NCBI GenBank assembly: GCA_030673085.1
Contig: DAOVFE010000026.1
Location: 1 to 10,689, forward strand
Reading direction: 5' to 3'
Origin: Anaerolineales bacterium
GTDB lineage: Bacteria; Chloroflexota; Anaerolineae; Anaerolineales; E44-bin32
Length of the DNA: 10,689 nucleotides
The position numbers and the translations under genes were made by a program. Every line of letters starts with the position of its first letter. Position 1 is the stretch's first letter. Below, piece by piece: positions 6,559-10,689 of the stretch. The notes beneath the pieces were generated by a model. That model was not told the origin of the DNA, did not search any database, and saw nothing but the letters and a program-made list of their open reading frames with translations.

Positions 6559-7335
6559 CTAATCGGGGAAAAGCTCACTCAACCTGCCCTCGCCAATTGC
6601 CGGCTCAACTCCCTTCCTACACCAAATCAAGAACTCAATATTCCCCTTAGGACCTCGCAGCGGGGATGGAATCAATCCCAGTGCGCCCAATCCAACCTGC
6701 GCTAGAAAAACAAGAATCCCTTCGAGCACACGACGATGTACAGCAGGGTCACGAACTACCCCCCCTTTGCCTACTAACTCCCTTCCGGCTTCGAACTGGG
6801 GCTTTATAAGCACAATAAGCTCCCCATGTGGTCGGAGCCAATCGATCACGCGGGGCATAAGAAGGCGAACAGAGATAAATGAAGCATCCATCGTGGCAAA
6901 ATCAATCGGCTCTGGCAATGACTCAAGATTGCGTGCATTGGTTCGCTCCATCACGATAACCCGCGGGTTATTACGCAGCCGCCAGTGTAAGATTCCATGC
7001 CCTACGTCAATCGCATAAACCCGGCGAGCGCCATTTTGCAATAAACAGTCGGTAAATCCGCCGGTTGAAGCGCCGACATCGGCACAGATGAGATCTTCAA
7101 CCGAAATCGGAAACGTCTTAAAAGCTGCAGCGAGCTTTTCCCCCCCACGCGATACGAAACGGGACCTCTTACGAATTTCAATCTTTGCGCCTGTTGATAT
7201 TTGTCGTGAAGACTTAAACACAGTCTGGCCATCGACGAGTATTTGACCGGCCATAACCAGACGCTGAGCCATTGAACGGCTCTTCACTAATCCGCGCTCA
7301 ACCAACAATAAGTCAATTCTCTTCTTCTTTGACAC
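6559..7335 (-). CDS. tlyA: TlyA-family rRNA 2'-O-methyltransferase (S4 domain + FtsJ-like domain)
   Basis: A 258-residue protein expected to methylate ribose 2'-OH groups of cytidines in rRNA. The mycobacterial member modifies 16S and 23S rRNA and its loss gives capreomycin resistance; older annotations call the family hemolysin A. Residues 6-60 form an S4 RNA-binding domain (RIDLLLVERGLVKSR, GQILVDGQ). The linker SRGGEKLAAAF (62-72) is typical of TlyA. The methyltransferase domain has motif I DVGASTGGFTD (86-96). The catalytic tetrad reported for the mycobacterial enzyme appears as K67, D150, K178 and E234. The start is GTG at 7335 with no clear Shine-Dalgarno and a -10-like TAGAAT six bases upstream, suggesting a leaderless mRNA. 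It is divergent from the UbiA-family gene. Two runs of seven G occur in the coding strand. Confidence 0.94.
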   Translation of the reverse strand: MSKKKRIDLLLVERGLVKSRSMAQRLVMAGQILVDGQTVFKSSRQISTGAKIEIRKRSRFVSRGGEKLAAAFKTFPISVEDLICADVGASTGGFTDCLLQNGARRVYAIDVGHGILHWRLRNNPRVIVMERTNARNLESLPEPIDFATMDASFISVRLLMPRVIDWLRPHGELIVLIKPQFEAGRELVGKGGVVRDPAVHRRVLEGILVFLAQVGLGALGLIPSPLRGPKGNIEFLIWCRKGVEPAIGEGRLSELFPD

Positions 7336-7341
7336 GCTTAG

Positions 7342-7347
7342 ATTCTA
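7342..7347 (-). promoter_or_regulatory. Candidate -10 element for leaderless tlyA transcript
   Basis: TAGAAT on the minus strand ends six bases before the GTG start, the distance expected if transcription begins at the start codon itself. No recognisable -35 hexamer was found at 16-18 bp and no good Shine-Dalgarno is present. Confidence 0.3.
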
Positions 7348-7568
7348 CCCTACTTGCCGACCTTTCGAGATTATGATGCCCATGAAGCCCGAACTACTCC
7401 AGGCTGTATATAAATAGTCAGTTCTGTAGCGGCAGGTTGGTAATCCGCTTGTACTTCTACGAATGGCAAGCCTGTTGCAATGGATTGCCAATTCGCCGGT
7501 ACTTCAATTTATCATGTACGATTATGCAGGCGATCCGTCTTTTATCCGATTTTTATATCTCATCCTTC

Positions 7569-7597
7569 TTGCTTTGAATTCGTGTTCTTGATATTAT
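7569..7597 (+). promoter_or_regulatory. Candidate promoter for the UbiA-MVK-IPK operon, possibly leaderless
   Basis: TTGCTT (7569-7574) is separated by 17 bp from TATTAT (7592-7597), five of six matches to the -10 consensus. The ATG follows the -10 by seven bases and there is no Shine-Dalgarno, so the transcript may begin at or next to the start codon. The rest of the 269-nt divergent gap holds only small stems, for example TGGCAA 7464-7469 with TTGCCA 7485-7490. Confidence 0.35.
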
Positions 7598-7604
7598 CCT
7601 CGCT

Positions 7605-8477
7605 ATGCTGATAGCACTGATTAAAAGTCTAAGGCCCCGCCAATGGGCAAAAAACATCTTCATCTTCGCTGCGCTAATTTTTGACCGTCAGCTATTCAAT
7701 GCCGGCCCTTTAGTAAAGACAATTGCCGGTTTCTTTTTACTATGTCTGGCTTCCAGCACCGTATATCTCATTAATGATCTTGCAGATATAGAAAGGGACC
7801 GCCTACATCCAATCAAATGTAAACGCCCGATAGCTTCAGGTAAACTCCCGATCCGAGTTGCCCAAGTTGCGGCTGTCTCTTTCAGCATTCTTGCCCTCCT
7901 CTTGAGTTTTTGCTTGGGGCGCGCGTTTGGAATAATTATCCTCGTTTACATCGTCCAGAATCTGCTTTATTCCTTCTGGCTTAAGCACATTCCAATTATC
8001 GACGTATTCATGATCGCCGCTGGCTTTTTGTTGCGGGTTGCCGCTGGCGTAAGTCTTATTACTGTAGAACGCTTTTCGCCTTGGCTTTACTCCTGCACCA
8101 CGCTGCTCGCTCTCTTTATCGGCTTTGGAAAACGCCGGGCGGAAATCAAGCTCCTGGCCAATAACGCCAACCAACACCGCCGGGTGCTGGATGGCTATAG
8201 CGTTCAATTTCTTGATCATTTGATCGTGATTGTCTCTGCTACAGCCATTATGGCCTATTCCCTCTATACATTCTCGGCCGAGAACTTGCCTGCCAATCAC
8301 CTCATGATGCTTACCATCCCCATCGTCATTTATGGCATCTTCCGCTATCTATATCTCATTAACATCGAGGATGCCGGCGGCGCTCCAGAGGAAATTGTGC
8401 TTACCGATTGGCCGCTATTGGCAACCATCTTCTGCTTTGGCTTGACATCTGTTGCCATCCTCTATTTCTTCTCATGA
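7605..8477 (+). CDS. UbiA-family prenyltransferase, decaprenyl-phosphate phosphoribosyltransferase-like
   Basis: A 290-residue integral membrane protein with about eight or nine predicted helices. The closest family I recognise is 5-phosphoribosyl-1-diphosphate:decaprenyl-phosphate transferase (mycobacterial UbiA/Rv3806c), which loads phosphoribose onto a polyprenyl phosphate as the first step to arabinosyl lipid donors. Supporting motifs are LRPRQWAKN (9-17), the aspartate-rich NDLADIERDRLHP (57-69) with KCKRPIASG, YSFWLKHIPIIDV (122-134), GFLLRVAAG (140-148), GKRRAE in the middle, and an AGGAPEEIVLTD segment near the C-terminus. The second Asp-rich motif of quinone-type UbiA enzymes is not in its usual form, as in the phosphoribosyltransferase group. 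The stop overlaps the mevalonate kinase ATG by 4 bp. No epimerase partner (DprE1/DprE2) is in the window, so the end product is open. An archaeal-type lipid prenyltransferase is a less likely alternative. Confidence 0.88.
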   Translation: MLIALIKSLRPRQWAKNIFIFAALIFDRQLFNAGPLVKTIAGFFLLCLASSTVYLINDLADIERDRLHPIKCKRPIASGKLPIRVAQVAAVSFSILALLLSFCLGRAFGIIILVYIVQNLLYSFWLKHIPIIDVFMIAAGFLLRVAAGVSLITVERFSPWLYSCTTLLALFIGFGKRRAEIKLLANNANQHRRVLDGYSVQFLDHLIVIVSATAIMAYSLYTFSAENLPANHLMMLTIPIVIYGIFRYLYLINIEDAGGAPEEIVLTDWPLLATIFCFGLTSVAILYFFS

Positions 8478-9412
8478 CTATTGCTCAAGCTCCGGGAAAA
8501 GTCATACTTTTCGGCGAACATGCCGTAGTATATGGACGGCCAGCAATTGCCATCCCTGTTCAACAAGTTTGCGCAACCGCAGAAATCAGCCAGCTCCCAA
8601 ACGCACCCAGCGGACAAGTGTTTATTCAAGCCGATGATATCGCCCTCGTAAAGTGGTTGCATGAAATGAATCCGGATCATCCACTCGCCCGGATAATTAA
8701 CCTTACCCTCCAAGAGATCGACATAAGCAATTTCCTGCCTTTAAAGGTAAAGATCACCTCTTCGATTCCAATTGCCGCCGGGCTGGGTTCAAGTGCAGCC
8801 ATATCAGTGTCCATTGCGCGTGCGCTTACCCAACACCTTGGGCGGCCGCTCTCACCAGAACAAGTTTCATCTCTAGCATTCGAGGTTGAAAAACTGCACC
8901 ACGGAACCCCTTCCGGCATCGATAATACAGTCGTGGCTTATAATCGACCGGTATATTTCGTCCGAGGGAATCCTCCAGAATGCTTCTCCATCGGAGCCCC
9001 TTTCACTTTACTCATCGCCGATAGCGGCCAAGCCTCGCCCACATCCATTGCTGTCAGCAAGGTTCGTCAGCAATGGGAAAGCGATCCTGAAGGCTGTGAA
9101 CAATTATTTGATTCCATTGGCGAAATCGCCGATCATGCCCGCGGCTTAATCAAAGCAGGAAAAATCTCTCAGCTTGGACCCTTAATGAATAAGAACCAGG
9201 AATGTCTCGATGCACTCGGCGTTTCATCTGATCTCCTAGATCGACTCATCCAGACCGCGCTCCAGGCCGGCGCTTTCGGCGCCAAGCTGTCGGGGGCAGG
9301 ACTTGGTGGTAATATGATTGCATTGGTTAATGCCGATTGCGCCGCAGATGTCCAATCCGCACTTGCCCGCGCCGGCGCCACACGCCGTATTCGAACCGAG
9401 GCTAAAACGTGA
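8474..9412 (+). CDS. mvk: Mevalonate kinase (GHMP kinase family)
   Basis: A 312-residue cytosolic GHMP kinase that phosphorylates mevalonate to mevalonate 5-phosphate with ATP. Motif 1 is APGKVILFGEHAVVYG (6-21, K9 near the substrate), motif 2 is the ATP loop PIAAGLGSSAA (99-109), the mevalonate-kinase segment HGTPSGID (143-150) supplies the catalytic aspartate D150, and motif 3 is GAFGAKLSGAGLGG (266-279). Length suits the archaeal/bacterial type. I use ATG 8474 rather than an in-frame ATG at 8408, since family sequence begins at TIAQAPGK and the start overlaps the UbiA stop as ATGA. No separate Shine-Dalgarno is seen, so translation is probably coupled. The product is passed, after a decarboxylation whose gene is not in this window, to the adjacent isopentenyl phosphate kinase. 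Confidence 0.95.
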   Translation: MTIAQAPGKVILFGEHAVVYGRPAIAIPVQQVCATAEISQLPNAPSGQVFIQADDIALVKWLHEMNPDHPLARIINLTLQEIDISNFLPLKVKITSSIPIAAGLGSSAAISVSIARALTQHLGRPLSPEQVSSLAFEVEKLHHGTPSGIDNTVVAYNRPVYFVRGNPPECFSIGAPFTLLIADSGQASPTSIAVSKVRQQWESDPEGCEQLFDSIGEIADHARGLIKAGKISQLGPLMNKNQECLDALGVSSDLLDRLIQTALQAGAFGAKLSGAGLGGNMIALVNADCAADVQSALARAGATRRIRTEAKT

Positions 9413-10197
9413 TCTTCCTTAAGCTAGGTGGCTCGCTCATTACGGATAAAAAACAGACCGAAACTGCCCAATACTCAATAATCGAGCGACTGGCATTCGA
9501 GATTGCTCGGGCCTGCCAAGCCAACTCCGATCTTCAATTGGTTCTAGGCCATGGCTCGGGCTCATTCGGGCACTATGCAGCCGCAAAACATGGCACTCAT
9601 ATGGGTGCCTCAACCCGCGATGATTGGCTCGGATTCTCAAATGTATGGTCTGCCGCCGATCGATTGAACCGTTTAATCCTTGACCAACTGCGAGCTGTCG
9701 GATTATCTCCAGTTCGATTTTCGCCCTCCTCCTCGGCAATTGCATCCGATGGCAAGCTGATGCACATGTCAGTAGAGCCAATCGTCCGTTGCCTAGAAGC
9801 TGGTCTTCTCCCGGTTGTATATGGTGATGTGGCCTTCGATCGCCAGCGCGGCTCAACGATTTTATCCACCGAGCAAATCTTCAGCTATCTAGCCGAGCAA
9901 TTAAAACCCCAACGTTTGCTATTTGCCGGAATCGAACCAGGAGTATATGCGGATTATTCGGTGCAATCAGAGATCGTTCCAATCATTAGCGAATGCAATC
10001 TGCAAGAAATTAATTTTTCGGGACCAACCGGGACTGATGTCACCGGCGGTATGGCTGAAAAGGTTCGGCTAACGCTTGAAATAAGCCGTCGGTTATCAAG
10101 TCTCGAAGTACGAATCTTCTCCGGCCTTGAAACTGGAACCGTCGAAAATGCACTTGCCGGCGGATCCCCAGGAACCTTGATTCTGTTTGGTGGATGA
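9409..10197 (+). CDS. ipk: Isopentenyl phosphate kinase (amino acid kinase fold)
   Basis: A 262-residue cytosolic kinase that converts isopentenyl phosphate plus ATP to isopentenyl diphosphate, the last step of the archaeal-type mevalonate pathway. Amino acid kinase features are FLKLGGSLITDK (3-14, K5 and the glycine loop), GDVAFD (139-144), STEQIFSYLAEQL, and GTDVTGGMAEKV (208-219). The histidine-bearing loop GHGSGSFGH (47-55, H55) marks IPK and separates it from glutamate 5-kinase, uridylate kinase and fosfomycin kinases. The start is GTG at 9409, overlapping the mevalonate kinase stop (GTGA), with GAGG seven bases upstream. IPK is nearly universal in archaea and plants but sparse in bacteria, being best known in Chloroflexota. 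Together with mevalonate kinase it implies a decarboxylase acting on mevalonate phosphate elsewhere in the genome. Confidence 0.95.
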   Translation: MIFLKLGGSLITDKKQTETAQYSIIERLAFEIARACQANSDLQLVLGHGSGSFGHYAAAKHGTHMGASTRDDWLGFSNVWSAADRLNRLILDQLRAVGLSPVRFSPSSSAIASDGKLMHMSVEPIVRCLEAGLLPVVYGDVAFDRQRGSTILSTEQIFSYLAEQLKPQRLLFAGIEPGVYADYSVQSEIVPIISECNLQEINFSGPTGTDVTGGMAEKVRLTLEISRRLSSLEVRIFSGLETGTVENALAGGSPGTLILFGG

Positions 10198-10689
10198 GGT
10201 TTCAGAATCGGCATCCAGTGAAGAGCCCTGCAGTAAGCAACAGCTTGCATCGTATACCGGCAGAATTTTCTGGCCTTTTCCTAATAAGACCCTCATCCAT
10301 ACTGCCCAATATAGTTTTCATTAAACTGCGATTATTAAAAAAGCGTATTCCGCCATTCGCCGCTTGCTATACGCCAACAGCCAATCTACTCTGCTATTAT
10401 CTCATCGCTGCTGATTGGCCTTCCCTTCACCGCCAAAGCATGTGAAAACCCTTTGCAATCGTATGTGCGCTATCCAACATGTATTTATTCCCCTCCACGC
10501 AATCCAGCCGATCAGATCTTTGCCATTTATAGCCATAGTAAATGACAAAACCCTCAAAATTCCTTTAGGGATGTCCTTAAAGGACATCCCCCATTGCGGA
10601 ATTTTGCCCCTTCGGGTGCGGGTTTTGTTTAAATATTCGCTCAGGACTATCGCCCTGCAGTGCCTACGGCCCTGGCCATTTATATTCTG
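10198..10689. other. 492-nt region after IPK without a convincing gene
   Basis: Short open frames exist on both strands but none has a recognisable domain or a codon choice like the neighbouring genes. Bases 10198-10545 show no clear structure. Bases 10546-10627 form a strongly folded element (separate entry). The last 60 bases contain small self-complementary pieces (CAGG 10642-10645 with CCTG 10652-10655, the palindrome CTGCAG, and GGCC repeats). A 10-bp direct repeat GCCATTTATA occurs at 10522-10531 and 10675-10684, flanking the folded element. Confidence 0.6.
10546..10627. repeat. Nested multi-stem palindromic element: candidate structured RNA, terminator or dispersed repeat
   Basis: Three nested stems are visible. 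P1 pairs 10546-10553 (CAAAACCC) with 10620-10627 (GGGTTTTG), 8 bp. P2 pairs 10555-10563 with 10598-10606, 9 bp. P2a is GGGATGTCCTT 10568-10578 against 10580-10590, an 11-bp perfect palindrome with one central base (about 9 bp plus loop as RNA). A fourth hairpin, 10607-10610 with 10615-10619, is closed by C(UUCG)G, a very stable RNA tetraloop. P2 and the UUCG hairpin branch from P1 like a three-way junction. On the plus strand a weakly T-rich stretch (TTTAAATATT) follows. It matches no riboswitch or small RNA that I can name. It begins 348 nt after the IPK stop, so it could end that transcript or one coming from the right. Confidence 0.7.

Noticed and set aside
8408..8473. Upstream start for mevalonate kinase inside the UbiA gene
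   Set aside because: The ATG at 8474 gives the family N-terminus and a standard 4-bp overlap. The extension is simply the UbiA coding sequence in another frame.
9409..10197. Glutamate 5-kinase, uridylate kinase or carbamate kinase
   Set aside because: The GHGSGSFGH loop and the coupling to mevalonate kinase point to isopentenyl phosphate kinase, and no PUA domain is present.
10194..10445. 83-codon plus-strand frame starting with an ATGA overlap on the IPK stop
   Set aside because: The overlap is tempting, but the peptide has no recognisable domain and uses codons (AGG, AGA, ATA, CTA, TTA) unlike the operon genes. There is no ribosome site at normal spacing.
10402..10689. Minus-strand frame open from the right edge for 95 codons
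   Set aside because: It is rich in AGG and ATA codons and tryptophan, matches no family, and runs straight through the nested stems of 10546-10627. A real gene entering from the right cannot be excluded without flanking sequence.
10571..10689. Plus-strand frame from ATG 10571 open to the window edge
   Set aside because: It begins inside the palindrome with AGGG directly against the ATG, gives an arginine/leucine-rich peptide without a recognisable domain, and is only 39 codons before the edge.
1..10689. tRNA, rRNA, CRISPR array, integrase, transposase or toxin-antitoxin genes
   Set aside because: I looked on both strands and found no T-loop plus acceptor pairing, no regularly spaced repeats, and no DDE, tyrosine recombinase or toxin-antitoxin protein motifs in the open frames.

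Overview
The window reads as a piece of a bacterial chromosome of medium GC content (roughly half G+C by eye), densely packed with short or overlapping gene junctions. LepA (EF4) and TlyA are bacterial proteins. Mevalonate kinase translationally linked to an isopentenyl phosphate kinase (IPK) is the archaeal-type mevalonate route. Among bacteria, IPK is known mainly from Chloroflexota, so a Chloroflexota-like bacterium is my best guess. This is inference from gene content, not from a phylogenetic marker.

Left half, all on the minus strand and read from right to left. tlyA (7335-6559, GTG start) is followed by lepA (6313-4511) and, after a 47-nt gap, a CDP-paratose 2-epimerase (4463-3438). A 336-nt gap holds a promoter-like sequence and a near-perfect 24-bp hairpin. 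Then comes a tightly coupled trio: a flippase-like LPG_synthase_TM membrane protein (3101-2106), a GT4 glycosyltransferase (2109-937, 4-bp overlap) and a class I methyltransferase (944-162, 8-bp overlap). A partial unknown small ORF (109-1) may continue the operon past the window edge. The epimerase and the trio together look like part of a cell-surface or lipid-linked glycan locus.

Right half, plus strand, divergent from tlyA across 269 nt. A UbiA-family polyprenyl transferase resembling decaprenyl-phosphate phosphoribosyltransferase (7605-8477), mevalonate kinase (8474-9412) and IPK (9409-10197) are joined by two 4-bp stop/start overlaps. The kinases supply isoprenoid precursor, and the UbiA protein uses a prenyl phosphate, probably as a membrane carrier for a sugar. 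That would connect functionally with the glycan genes on the left.

The last ~490 nt hold no convincing gene. They do contain a strongly folded element (10546-10627) with three nested stems and a UUCG-capped hairpin, which is the least explained object in the window. No tRNA, rRNA, CRISPR array or insertion sequence was seen.
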